From Leptodactylus fallax (taxonomy: Eukaryota; Chordata; Amphibia; Anura; Leptodactylidae), in NCBI GenBank assembly GCA_947044405.1, contig CAMRHE010000157.1, positions 434,001 through 498,000 of the forward strand: a stretch of 64,000 nt of DNA. Direction: 5' to 3'. The notes beneath the pieces are model-generated. The model was not told the DNA's origin. It saw only the letters and a program-made list of their open reading frames with translations, and did not search any database. This document shows positions 46,691 through 58,108 of the stretch, piece after piece. Position numbers and translations under genes: made by a program. Within the stretch, counting starts at the first letter, position 1; each line of letters starts with the position of its first letter.

Positions 46691-47739
46691 CGACCTCAAT
46701 ACGTGAGAGCCCGAGACTGTGTGTCAGGACAGTGATCTGTAATACGGGGGCACCTCAGGGTACGGTCTCGCCCCTTTCCTCTTCACACTGTACACTGCAG
46801 ATTTTAGGTGCAACTCATCCAGCTGCTACCTACAGAAGTATTCTGACGACTCTGCAATAGTGGGTCTCATCACAGATGATGATGACAGGGAGTACAGAGA
46901 ACTGAACCGGGATTTTGTGGACTGGTGCCACCGGAACCACCTGAAGATTCGCGGGGAAGACCAAGGAGATGGTGGTGGACTCCGCAAAGGCAGAAGCCCT
47001 CCTAAACCAGTGGACATCCTGGGGACGGGCATCGAGATTGTGAACACCTATAAGTACCTGGGTTTGCTCCTTAATAATAAGCTGGACTGGGCAGATCATA
47101 TGGAGGCCCTGACAGGAAGGGCCACAGCAGGCTCTACCTGCTTAGGAAGCTGAGAGCCTTGGAATCCGGGGGCACTTCTTAGAACTTCTTCAACTCGGTA
47201 GTGGCATCAGCCATCTTCTTTGGAGTGGCCTGCTGGGGGAGCAGATATCAACCAGGGACAGAAATAAACTTGACAAGCTGATTAGAAGGGCCAGCTCTGT
47301 CCTGGGGAGCCCACTGGACCCAGTGCAGGTGGTGGGTGACAGAAGGATACTGTCCGTGGTGAGCTCCATGCAGAAGAAGAAGTCCCATCCCATGCATGAG
47401 ACTGTGATCGCGCTGAGCAGTACTGTCAGTGACCGACTGCTCCACCCTAGGTGTGAGAAGGAGCGCTATCGGAAGTCTTTCCTCCCCACCGCGGTTAGGC
47501 TGTACAACCAACACCGACCTAAGCGGAGTCATTACACACAGAGAACTGAAAATATCTCTCTGCCTGTTAAATCCCCCCCCCTGCTACGCCCTATCTGTCT
47601 GTCTGCTATCAATGTAATGCCTCTCACCTTGGAATATTCCTGTACATGTTGTATTTGTATTTGTATCTGCTTATCTTTGCTGCTGTAACACACTGAATTT
47701 CCCCATTGTGGGACTATTAAAGGACTATTATTATTAATA
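46691..47739 (+). pseudogene. L2/Rex1-like LINE, 5'-truncated, copy B
   Basis: Begins at cgacctcaatacgtgagagc and aligns base by base with 60378-61440 to the shared tail ggactattattattaata. It covers the RT active-site region (YSDDSAIVG near 46835) and the C-terminus. About a dozen one- or two-base deletions and almost no substitutions separate it from copy C, so the frame is broken repeatedly. Confidence 0.93.
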
Positions 47740-47820
47740 GTATGTTGTAGCTACATACTGTACTTTAAGGGAATGCTCCATCAGAAAATGACCAATTGTT
47801 AAACAAAATTTTAGATGTTA

Positions 47821-48355
47821 GAGGGGTTGTCTGAGCTCCCTACCATTTTCTTATACTGATGACCTATCTTATTGGTGGGAGTCCCACACTCTAACCCCCT
47901 CACTGATCAACAGATACAGCTGCCTTGGGGCACCGGAAGCTGTAAAGATGGACTGAGCTGGAAGCAGCTTTGTTTCTATTTAAGTATTAGGACCAGAACT
48001 GCAATACCCTGGTGCCACGGCTATGCAGTGGAGCTGGATGAAGCTCTGCATCTGTTACTTGAGTAGGAACAGATCTGCCTCAAGCTCTGTCCATGTCTAC
48101 AGCTTCTAGTATCCAAAGGCAAGAGGATCAACTCATATGGGCAGGGTCCAGGTGTTGGACCTGCACCAAAAAGATACTGATGAACTGACCTGAGGATCCA
48201 AGCAAATGGGAAAAAGTCGCAATACTCAGAAAAACTGCTATAAAAAATAGCTGAATGATGGGTTTTCAGCAGTTGGGCCCCAAATGATCTAAAATTGATG
48301 GCTTATCTTAAGTACAGGTCGACAATTTTGAAAACCTGGAAACCCCTTTAAACAT
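47821..48355. repeat. Diverged dispersed repeat of the 27.1-kb foldback type
   Basis: Phrases tactgatgacctatctt, gtgggagtcccacactc, tatttaagtattagga and aaaaagatactgatgaactg recall the arms at 27160-27480 but with low similarity. No gene. Confidence 0.4.
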
Positions 48356-48706
48356 AGTTTAAGAACTTGTGATGGGTATTTGCACTTTCCTTGTCATTTT
48401 CTATATTTAAAAAAAATACTGAAATCTTGCCGTTTTCTGACACTTCCTGTTCTATAGAGATTAGCTCTCAGTAGTCATGTCATCGTCACAGGTAGGATTA
48501 CAATGATAGGCACCATCTATATATAGATTACACCGGGTCCACCACTGACAATTGGTGATGGAAACAGTCACCTCCTCTCCTCCCCGTATAATGACCTCTG
48601 CACAGGTCACAGAGCATGATGGTAACACTATAGAAGATAGTAGTGAGCCACAAACGTTATTGAAGGGTCTGGTGGATAGGCTGGCTGCATCACCCCCGTA
48701 TAAAGA

Positions 48707-48710
<4 letters not shown>

Positions 48711-48751
<41 letters not shown>
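48711..48751. repeat. (TA)n microsatellite, left flank of a Tc1 element
   Basis: About 20 TA units ending directly at the Tc1-like terminus. Confidence 0.97.
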
Positions 48752-48754
<3 letters not shown>

Positions 48755-50362
48755 TACAGACCAAAAGTTTGGACACACCTTCTCATTCCAAGAGTTTTCT
48801 GTATTTTCATGACTATAAAAATTGTAGATTCACACTGAAGGCATCAAAACTATGAATTAACACATGTGGAATTATATACTTAACAAAAAAGTGTGAAACA
48901 ACTGAAAATATGTCTTATATTCTAGGTTCTTCAAAGTAGCCACCTTTTGCTTTGATTACTGCTTTGCACACTCTTGGCATTCTCTTGATGAGCTTCAAGA
49001 GGTAGTCACCTGAAATGGTCTTCCAACAGTCTTGAAGGAGTTCCCAGAGATGCTTAGCACTTGTTGGCCCTTTTGCCGTCACTCTGCGGTCCAGCTAACC
49101 CAAAACCATCTCGATTGGGTTCAGGTCTGGTGACTGTGGAGGCCAGGTCATCTGGCGTAGCACCCCATCACTCTACTTCTTGGTCAAATAGCCCTTACAC
49201 AGTCTGGAGGTGTGTTTGGGGTCATTGTCCTATTGAAAAATAAATGATGGTCCAACTAAACGCTAACCGGATGGAATAGCATGCCGCTGCAAGATGCTGT
49301 GGTAACCATGCTGGTTCAGTATTCCTTCAATTTTGAATAAATCCCCAACAGTGTCACCAGCAAAGCACCCCCACACCATCACACCTCCTCCTCCATGCTT
49401 CACGGTGGAAACCAGGCATGTAGATGTCCATTCGTTCACCTTTTCTGAGTCGCACAAAGACACGGTGGTTGGAACCAAAGATCTCAAATTTGGACTCATC
49501 AGACCAAAGCACAGATTTCCACAGGTCTAATGTCCATTCCTTGTGTTCTTTAGCCCAAACAAGTCTCTTCTGCTTGTTGCCTGTCCTTAGCAGTGGTTTC
49601 CTAGCAGCTATTTTACCATGAAGGCCTGCTGCACACAGTCTCCTCTTAACAGTCGTTGTAGAGATGTGTCTGCTGCTAGAACTCTGTGTGGCATTGACCT
49701 GGTCTCTAATCTGAGCTGCTGTTAACCTGCGATTTCTGAGGCTGGTGACTCGAATGAACTTATCCTCCGCAGCAGAGGTGACTCTTGGTCTTCCTTTCCT
49801 GGGGCGGTCCTCATGTGAGCCAGTTTCTTTGTAGCGCTTGATGGTTTTGGCCACTGCACTTGGGGACACTTTCAAAGTTTTCCCAATTTTTTGGACTGAC
49901 TGACCTTCATTTCTTAAAGTAATGATGGCCACTCGTTTTTCTTTACTTAGCTGCTTTTTTCTTGCCATAATACAAATTCTAACACTCCAGTCAGTAGTGT
50001 TAGTATCCACCTGACTTCTGAACAACACAACTGATGGTCCCAACCCCATTTAGAAGGCAAGAAATCCCACTTATTAAACCTGACAGGGCACACCTGTGAA
50101 GTGAAAACCATTTCAGGTGACAACCTCTTGAAGCTCATCAAGAGAATGCCAAGAGTGTGTAAAGCAGTAATTAAAGCAAAATGTGGCTACTTTGAAGAAC
50201 CTAGAATATAAGACATATTTTCAGTTGTTTCACACTTTTTTGTTAAGTATATAATTCCACATGTGTTAATTCATAGTTTTGATGCCTTCAGTGTGAATCT
50301 ACAATTTTTATAGTCATGAAAACTCTTGGAATGAGAAGGTGTGTCCAAACTTTTGGTCTGTA

Positions 50363-50365
<3 letters not shown>
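48752..50365 (-). pseudogene. Tc1-like transposon, full length, dead (family 2)
   Basis: Inverted ends cagtacagaccaaaagtttg and caaacttttggtctgtactg frame 1614 bp, with TA flanks inside (TA)n on both sides. The transposase starts at 49968 (MARKKQLSKEKR). An N-terminal helix-turn-helix (QSVQKIGKTLKVSPSAVAKT), a GRPR-type AT-hook-like linker and VLWSDESKFEIFG (first Asp) are in one frame to about 49415. A shift there moves TVKHGGGGVMVWGCFAGD into another frame, another break lies near 49263, and GAG-to-TAG stops are at about 49172 and 49096. The last part matches the open fragment at 5974-6246. Confidence 0.95.

Positions 50366-50409
<44 letters not shown>
50366..50409. repeat. (TA)n microsatellite, right flank of a Tc1 element
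   Basis: About 22 TA units starting at the Tc1-like terminus; with 48711-48751 it forms one array split by the insertion. Confidence 0.97.
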
Positions 50410-50412
<3 letters not shown>

Positions 50413-50633
50413 GATCAATGCTGAGATCTCTCCCATGACTGTAACTGCATCAAGAGAGCATCCTCTACACTGACCTAGAAGGGATCTCTTTAATGTAAGA
50501 GCAGTGAAATTATGCATCATGCTTCCACAGGAATGAGGAATTCCATGAGAGATTCACTAAAAGAGTTCAAGAAGGGCTTGGATACCTTTTTGGAGTGTAA
50601 CAATATTTCTAGATTTTTGAAAATGGGTCATTA

Positions 50634-51060
50634 AAGGGGTTGTCCAGGGTATACAATTTTCCAACAGGAGTCTGGAGAGGGTGAAAAATTAAAAAGAAAG
50701 CCATACTGACCTGTCCCTGTTGCTCCGGTGTCCCCCGCCGCTGTAGGGTCCTACAGCTCCCCGGTGTTTCTTCTGGCTGAAGTTCTCGCGTCACGTGACT
50801 GTTAAGGCAATCAGCAGCCTAAGGAAAGGAACCAGGCATCACTCACAAGCATCACCTGTGATGTCAGGTGTCCTTTCCTTAGGCCACTGATTTGCCTAAG
50901 TGGTCACGTGCGGCGAGGACTTCCGCCATAACAAGCCGCAGCAAGAGCAGCAGGACCAGACCACAATGGGAGACACACTGGAGCACTGAGGACAGGTGAG
51001 AATATTTATTTATTTATTTATTTTTTCACCTTCCCCGCCCTCCTTGCAAAAAGCTGTATA
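50634..51060. repeat. Foldback-type dispersed repeat shared with 36150-36430
   Basis: Starts attaaaggggttgtccaggg. Contains a near-palindromic core: gcagcctaaggaaaggaacc and tgtcctttccttaggccact around gatgtcaggtg. Ends near a (TTTA)n tract at 51006-51022. Confidence 0.7.
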
Positions 51061-51270
51061 ATCACCTGTGTGTCCATCACATGACAATGGACTGTATATC
51101 ACATGACCATAGCCTGATTTTTATCAATTGGAAGTACACGAATGAATGACAGCAATCAAAGATCTAGAAAATTGAGAGGAATTGATAAATAAATATTTTG
51201 AAAAAACTTTTCATTATACAAACAATAACATTTGTCTCTCAATATTTGTTTGAAACTGGACAAACCCTTT
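51060..51270. repeat. Dispersed repeat shared with 6954-7146
   Basis: Same order of gaatgacagcaatcaaagat, attatacaaacaataacatt and tgaaactggacaaacccttt. Confidence 0.75.
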
Positions 51271-52846
51271 AAATTAACCTGTATTTACCAGGGGGTTTTA
51301 AAACTAATGACATTTTTCCCATATATATGATTATAATGTCTAAAAACTGGGGGGCTCTTTACAGTCTGATCATCTGTAATGGATAAAATCAGACTACTTT
51401 ACATAAATATAATTTTTTGAAACATACATAGATATAGTATTAGTAGTTTTTATTGTCAATAGGACAAATACTTATTCTTGTTCTAATCTTCTGTCCTGTC
51501 TTCTTGAGACAAATTAGAATGGCTTCTAGACTTAGAAGGATCACTAAATATCTGTTAATAATGTACTTACCAATTATGGGAGTCCATTTTTAATTGGTAA
51601 GATAAGAGTGGGAGGAATCGGAGAAAGTAAATGAAAATGTATTGACAGACTGCACCATTTATTGACAGAACATAAACAAAGATTATGAATTGTGCGGTCA
51701 ATCTCACCCCAGGGAGCTCTACGAACAACTGAACAGACTGATCACTCATGCTGTAGGCATAACATTGAAAAGAATACTAAGCTATAGTTTAAACTGCTGT
51801 CATATCATAAAGTATATAAGTCCTGATTTTTCCATCCACCTTCCCTTTAGAATGCAAGAGCTCAAGGGCAGTGCCATGGAATTAATGATGCTCTAAAAAT
51901 AAATAATACTAGATAGTTGGTTGATCAGTGATTTATTCCCTGACCAGGGACATAGCTATAGAGGAGCAAAGGCAGCAGTCACTACTGGGTCCTGGACCCT
52001 GAGGGGGCCCCAAAGGTGGGTCCTGTACCCTGAGGAGGTCACACACAATATACCACAAATACAGATTTTGCATTGGGGTTCAGAAGATTAAAGTTACACC
52101 TCTATTTCCAAATCCCATATTTGGAGCTGTTAAGTATTATATTTTCCGCAACTGAAGAAAAGTGGCTTGTGTCTCATTGTGGTTTTTTTTGTGCTTTTAT
52201 GTGGATCAGCATTTTAGGATAATAGAATGAATTGCATAGACTTTTTCAGATTTATAACCTATGTTATTATGTGACTATGGTTGTACCAGTAGCGAAAAGT
52301 CCAGCCTGCAAGAAATTGCTAAATCATATATATTATTACAGTGTGTAAAGCTACCTTTATACAGATTGTATTTTCCTCTCTACAACCATTTGTGTACCCC
52401 CTATTTTAATGATCAATAAAATAAAGTTACTAACAAAGAACAATGTACTATCACTATATCTATCTATCTACACTTTATCACATAAGAATGGTTAAGTACA
52501 TTTGTAGCATATGATGTCTGCTTTTCATTTCCTGTCATACAGAAATGGAATCCTTTTTGTGGGGAGTGAAATCCTCTGTGGTTTTTGGCTAACAATTTGG
52601 CTAATTCATGTAACTATAATGTATTCTACTTGGAGCCACAGAATATTTGGGGTCTGCACATTGGCACTCAAATGTAACCTTTTTGTATTAGAGTATCACA
52701 TTGACAGATTACTTTATGGTTATTTTAACTATTTCCCAAGGTACACAGCTGAGACAAGCAATGAATTCAAGAGATGAACAGGATGTACTCTACACTGCAG
52801 TATATGAAGTAGTATATACCTGACACTACAAATGCAGAAAGGATTG
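51271..52846. other. Mostly gene-free sequence
   Basis: Holds only the short repeat at 51945-52035 and a (tatc)n patch near 52458. No gene. Confidence 0.5.
51945..52035. repeat. Dispersed repeat, GGCGTAGCTA family, copy 4
   Basis: gggacatagctatagaggag, cagtcactactgggtcctgg and tgagggggccccaaagg match the family core. Confidence 0.6.
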
Positions 52847-53071
52847 TTTAAAGGGAGTCTACCACATCCCCCAAGCTTATTCAGCTGTCACCACCGTGCT
52901 ACAGAGCACATTACAGCATAGCTTTGTATGTCACTTTTTAGATTAGGAGGAAAACAACTTAGAAGTCTTATGCAAATGAGGCAGTTGGTGCATTGGTCGC
53001 ACTGTAATGTGCTCTGTAATATTGTGGTAGCAATTGAATATGCTTGAGGGAAGTGGTAGACTCCCTTTAAA
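52847..53071. mobile_element. 225-bp foldback element
   Basis: Ends tttaaagggagtctaccac and gtggtagactccctttaaa are exact reverse complements. Inner blocks ctacagagcacattacag and ctgtaatgtgctctgtaat pair too. No gene; the short minus-strand frames here are incidental. Confidence 0.9.
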
Positions 53072-53661
53072 ATGGCTTGAATAAATAGGTTTAGTGTAAA
53101 GAGATGTATAACCAAACAATGAAGAAAAAACAGATGATGAATTGTGTATGACATGACCATTGATCGGGAAGGTCACGTATGAAACAGTATTAGACTTGTC
53201 TCTATGTTATATCTCTTCTTGATCACTGATGGCTCTGAGCTGGCCTGTCATATGGATCCCATTTGTGCTAACAGGTTTCATTGAGCCATGTCATAATGAT
53301 ATAGTATACATATATTTTTTTTTCATAGTTGCCTTTCACATCTTATACTTCTCATTTATAATGTGTATTTCAAATACACTGCTGCATTTTAGTTTCAATA
53401 ATTTTTATTGATTTTCAAAATAAATGTGAGAAAGAATATTGACATACATTATGATATACATTCTTACATAGTTTGTTCAAGGCATATTCTTTGGATTGTA
53501 CATCAATGAGACAGCAAACAGAAATTGAGTAAGCGATAACAGTAACAATAACACTAACATTTAGGCACATTTCCAGGGTTAGCGTGACATATTTCAGACG
53601 GTCCTTTCATATGCTCCACTCCGCTTCCACTCCCTAAAACCTCCCTGCTTCCTGGCTCTCG

Positions 53662-55484
53662 TTATGCAACAAATCGAGAGTTAGCCCATGCGTTCCATAT
53701 GTTTGCAAATCTAAGATAGGAGTCATTTCCCAGTGCAATTACCCTCTCATAGGTATATGTAGTATTAATAGCCAACAACAATGCGGAGTCTGACGGAGGG
53801 GTAACTAATCTCCATCTTTGCACCAACATTAATTTAGCTATTGTCAAGATTTTACAGAGGAGTTTTTTTATATTTGTTCAGTTCCTCAGGAATTCCAATT
53901 GATAGGATGGCCAGAGGTGAGGAGTAGGGGAGGCGGAAATTAAATATTTGTGATAACATGTCAAAGACCCTATGCCAGTATCCACAAATTATGGGGCAAT
54001 GTCCCAAAATATGGATAAGTGTTCCTTTCCCTCCACATCCTCTCCAGCACTCCTCAGAGACTGACGGGTATGCCCTGGGTATGTAATTATTTCTATATAG
54101 GGCCCCCGTATTGGGTGTCACCTGTATCCCCAAATATTGAACACCCTCCTTCCTCCAATCAAAGTCATATTTCGACTGTAGGGGATGTAGTAAAGAGGGA
54201 GGGATATGCAAGGGTAAAGCTTGTGATTTGGCCATATTTAATTTATAATATGATAAGTGACCAAAATTAGCTATAATCTCCATAAGTCGGGGAATAGACT
54301 TTAGTGGCTTGGACAAAGTAAGAATGATATCATCTGCATATAATGATATAAGATGAGTTTTGTCCCGTATATTAATGCCACCCACCTCTGGGTCCAGTCT
54401 AATTGCTTGGGCCAGCGGTTCCATCGAGAGAACAAATATCAGCGGTGAGAGGGGGCACCCCTGTCTAGTCCCGTTTGTTATTAAAAAGGGATCTGATACT
54501 ACCCCGTTAGTGAATACTCTTGCAGAAGGCTCAGAATACAGTGCCTCAATTGCTTTCAGAATAGCTCCCTCGAACCCCATCCTCCTAATCACCAGGAAGG
54601 CATACAACCAGCAAATGCGGTCAAACACCTTCTCGGCATCTAATGCGAGAACCACTGCTTCCATTTTTTTTGAGTTAATATGATGTATAATATTCAAGAT
54701 GCGTCTGGTGTTGTCATATGATTGCCTCCCCTTCACGAATCCCACCTGGTCGTAATTTATTAGGCTCGGAAGACAAGCTGCTACTCTATTTACTATAATT
54801 TTGGCGTAAATTTTTAAATCTGAGTTTAATAGGGATATTGGTCGAAAGTTTTGGGGGCTGGTGGCAGGCTTGCCCGGTTTAGGCAACGTCACCACCAGTG
54901 CCTCCTGATTTTCCCCCGGAATAGTGCCAGAGTCTACCACAGCTGTTAAAAAGGACAACAGCGGGTTAAGCAAAATTGGAGAAAACTTTTTATAATACTC
55001 ATTAGTGAGGCCATCTGGGCCCGGGGATTTTCGGGGTGGCAGCGACTTAATTACTGACAGCAACTCTGATGATGTGATGGGCTCATTCAAAGAGTCTAGT
55101 TGTGCTTTAGTGAGTGTGGGCAATTGGGCGCTTGCAAGAAAGTTTACAATGTCTTGTTTCGCCGGAGGTATCACAGAAGAGTCCTCTTTAATATTATATA
55201 AGCCTTCATAGAAAGCTTTAAATGCGTTGGCGATGCCACTAGGATCATAGATTTTGTGTGCACCATCCTTACTCTGAAGAAACGGGATTTTAGACCTGGC
55301 ATGTTTTTGTTTAAGCTTGGACGCTAAGAGCTTGCCTGCTTTGTTAGATTGAGAGTAGTAAGTAGCTTTCAACCTTTTCAGGTTCTTCTCATATTTATGC
55401 AGAAGACATGCTGTCAATTGTTGACGTAGCGTCACCAATTTTGCAGCATTGGAGGGGGAAGGAGATTTTTTATTATCGTTATCT
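53662..55484 (-). pseudogene. L1-like ORF2, reverse transcriptase and C-terminus, deleted
   Basis: The frame ending at 53852 carries RT motifs in order: PRKSPGPDGLTNEYYK, FRPISLLNSDLKIYAKI, DQVGFVKGRQSYDNTRRI, ALDAEKVFDRI (first catalytic Asp), GTRQGCPLSPLIFVL, YADDIIL (catalytic Asp pair) and VQYLGIQV. Soon after LGIQV the sequence jumps to EECWRGCGGKGTLIHILGHC, the Cys/His knuckle normally several hundred residues later, so an in-frame deletion lies near 54090. A second frameshift near 53852 separates the last 60 residues (LMLVQRWRLVTPPS to 53662). Catalytic residues are intact but the enzyme is unlikely to work. Confidence 0.94.
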
Positions 55485-56433
55485 ATAGATTTATCTGGTG
55501 CAATAGTCGGTCAATTTCTGCTAGCCTAGTTTTCTTTTCTATATGACTCAATCGAATAAATGTTCCTCTGATAAAGGCTTTATGTGAGTTCCACAATATA
55601 TCAGGGCTAGATACTGAGGGAGCATTAATCTGAAAGAATTCCTTCAGGTCATTTTCCAAAATTGCTTTATATTTTGGCTGCGACATTAAGAATTCATTGC
55701 ACCTCCAGATATACGCTCTAGGGCAATCATATTTTTCCATTAGGGTCAGGGTTATTGCTGCATGGTCTGACCAAGTTATTTGTGAAATTTCCGACTGCAC
55801 GGCAAGGGGAATACTAGCTTGTTCTATTAGAAATAAATCTATTCTTGAATAGCTATTGTGTACAGTTGAATAGTAAGTATAGTCTTTTTCGGTATTATGA
55901 AGGATACGCCAAATATCAAATAAGTCATGGCGCCATATAGCCTGCGAAAAGGAAGGATGACGTGTCGCTATGCTAGAGGTAGTGTCTACCCCTGGATCTG
56001 GAGCCATGTTAAAGTCTCCCATTAATACTAAGCATCCTTGTTTTCTTCGCTCCACTGCTTTCATGAGTTTCCCCAAGAATGACACCTGTCTTTTGTTTGG
56101 GGCGTAGACCGAGACCAACGTGTACGTGACATTATTAAGGATACAAACTAATATGACAAATCGCCCTCCAGGGTCAGCATAATAGGACACCAGCTGAAAT
56201 GCCACTGAACCTTTGATTCCTATTAGTGTTCCCCTGCGCTTGGAGGTACAATGAGCATGAAATATGTGTGGGTATGAGGCATGCTTGATGCGAGTGGTAT
56301 CCACCTCCAAAAGATGTGTTTCCTGAACTGCAAGAATGTCACAGCCTTGAACTCGGACCTCTCGCCACAAATTGGCTCTCTTTTGAGGGGAGTTCAAACC
56401 TCTGAAATTCATAGACATAATTTTAAGTACCAT
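55483..56433 (-). pseudogene. L1-like ORF2, endonuclease domain
   Basis: 316 residues from MVLKIMSMNFRGLNSPQKRA. The apurinic-like endonuclease nicks target DNA to prime reverse transcription. Visible landmarks in order are the Asn of MNFRGLN, Glu in VQETHL, SVYAPN, GDFNMAPDPG, YSRIDLFLIE and SDHAAITLTL, which together hold the metal-binding and catalytic His/Asp set. The frame stops at 55483-55485; a one-base shift there leads directly into the reverse-transcriptase frame, so the endonuclease and RT are parts of one former ORF. Confidence 0.94.
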
Positions 56434-56714
56434 AATTCACATTTAGTAATGCTTCAAAGATCTTACCACAACCACCCACTTCAGATGTTACCAGTAGCGG
56501 TAGGGAGCAGAATCGTCCCCGCCTTGTGTAGTCACGACGCCCCATGTGCCAGAACCGAAGAGCAAACAAACTGTAGAGACATAAAAACCAGTGGGTAAGC
56601 CACCGAAACAAAACAAGGAAAAGAAATGTGGTACAGCGGACCAGCGGCTGTTGTAATCTCGGGGGGATAAGTTCAGCAATAGAGGACATACGAAATCCGT
56701 TGTAGAGTGAGTCT

Positions 56715-57949
56715 CTAGCTGTTTAGCCCTTTTGGTGGACGCCTTGGGGTTTTCGGTCGATGCCAGCCATCTGACACAGGGCCAGGTGGTGGTTTGGAGG
56801 TCAGATCACTGGTTGCAATGTCCCATTTATTTAGCAACTTTTTGCCATCTTCCGGGGAGTTGATAACATAAGTAAGGTTGTCTCGGGATACGATCACTCT
56901 AACCGGGAATCCCCATTTGTATAGGATATTATGTTGGCGTAACGCTGTAGTGATAGGGATAAATTGCCTTCTTAGTTGTAGTGTTGCAGCCGAAAGATCA
57001 GAGTAGATAGATATTTTCTGGTATGGATCAGGTAAACGACCAATTTTCCGTGAGGTCAGCAGCACCATCTCTTTAGTGCGGTAAAAATGGATTTTTGCTA
57101 GGACATCTCTGGGTACAGTTTCATCCAGATGTGAAGGTCTTGGGACTCTGTGCGCTCTATCAATAGTTAATTCCATTTTCGTAAGACTTGGTATTAGCGT
57201 GCGCATCAGATCTAGAAGGAAAACTGTGAGGTTATTCGCAGATAAGGACTCTGGAATCCCTCGGAATTTCAGATTGTTGCGCCACGAGCGATCCTCTAGG
57301 TCTGCTATTTTAGATTTAAGATACGACACATACTTTTCCACCGTATTGTGAGCATCTATGAGAAGATTATGTGAGGCGGCAAATTCCGCCATTTTAGATT
57401 CCACATGAACTGTGCATTTCTGCAATTCTTGAAGGTCTCTATCTAGCGGTTTAACCATTAAGGACATGTCTGTTGTCAGAGATTTAGAGAAGGTCATAAG
57501 CATGTTTTTCATGGAGGCCTCAGTGAGCAAACTCTCTGTTGCCGGAATATCCGCAAAAAAATCGGTGGATGACGGTATGTGCTGTGTAGTATCGCTCACC
57601 TCTCCTTCTTGGGGCTCCTCTGTCTGGATCCTGGGCTTCTGTTTGGCCGGGCTAGCAGTAGGCGAGGTGGGTGTCTCCGCATTATGTAGGCCTATAGGCC
57701 TCAGTGCGTCGGCCCGAGAAGGCCCCGAAACCGCGCTCTCCCCGGCCCGCCGGGGAGACGGCCACGATGCCTGCGCCGCTGCGCCGATAGCGTGAGCCTC
57801 TCCTCCGGAGGGTCTCGAGTTGGAGTCGAGGCCCCGGAGACCGCACTGGAGTGTGATCCGCCGCCATTTTGATCTTCCCCACCTCCGTGGGGGAAGTAAA
57901 AATCCAATATTTTCTTCGGCTTTACCGCAGATTTCCTTCTTCTCGGCAT
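56715..57949 (-). pseudogene. L1-like ORF1 protein (RNA-binding), one frameshift
   Basis: ORF1 proteins coat the LINE RNA as trimers and act as nucleic-acid chaperones. The frame 57599-56715 gives 294 residues: a heptad-rich stretch (LQKCTVHVESKMAEFAASHN to SYLKSKIADLEDRSWRNNL, residues about 60-110) for the coiled coil, then LKFRGIPESL and DRAHRVPRP, landmarks of the RRM-like domain, and IYSDLSAATLQLRRQF for the C-terminal domain. Upstream, the same frame stays open without a Met, while MPRRRKSAVKPKKILDFYFP starts at 57949 in another frame; I infer one indel near 57700-57800. A proline- and GC-rich N-terminus is common in this group. The pause between the two frames could also be a sequencing indel. 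Confidence 0.88.
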
Positions 57950-58108
57950 CCCTAGAGGTAAGGCAGCTTTCCCAGTGTCTTTTGGGTTAATATAATCCAC
58001 GGGCACGTCGCTAATTTGTCGCTATAAGAGACTCAGGCCTGGAGCTGTGCAGCTATGCGACCATTCCCTTCCACCGTCAGGCTCCGCCCCCCACTGCTGC
58101 ATTTTAGT

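Larger units (their letters stand above)
53394..58091 (-). mobile_element. L1/Tx1-like LINE, complete at both ends, 4.7 kb
   Basis: An exact 17-bp target duplication cactgctgcattttagt flanks it (53377-53393 and 58092-58108). Read on the minus strand it has a G-rich 5' start, a 5' UTR, ORF1 (about 57949-56715), a 280-nt spacer, ORF2 (56433 to about 53662) and a 3' UTR ending in caataaaaattattgaa. It has the normal L1 layout but is shorter than usual because about 250 codons are missing from the ORF2 C-terminal half. An exact, long duplication implies a fairly recent insertion. Confidence 0.96.

Noticed and set aside
54019..54683. Plus-strand frames inside the L1-like element
   Set aside because: They are antisense shadows of the reverse-transcriptase frame, which has clear motifs on the minus strand.
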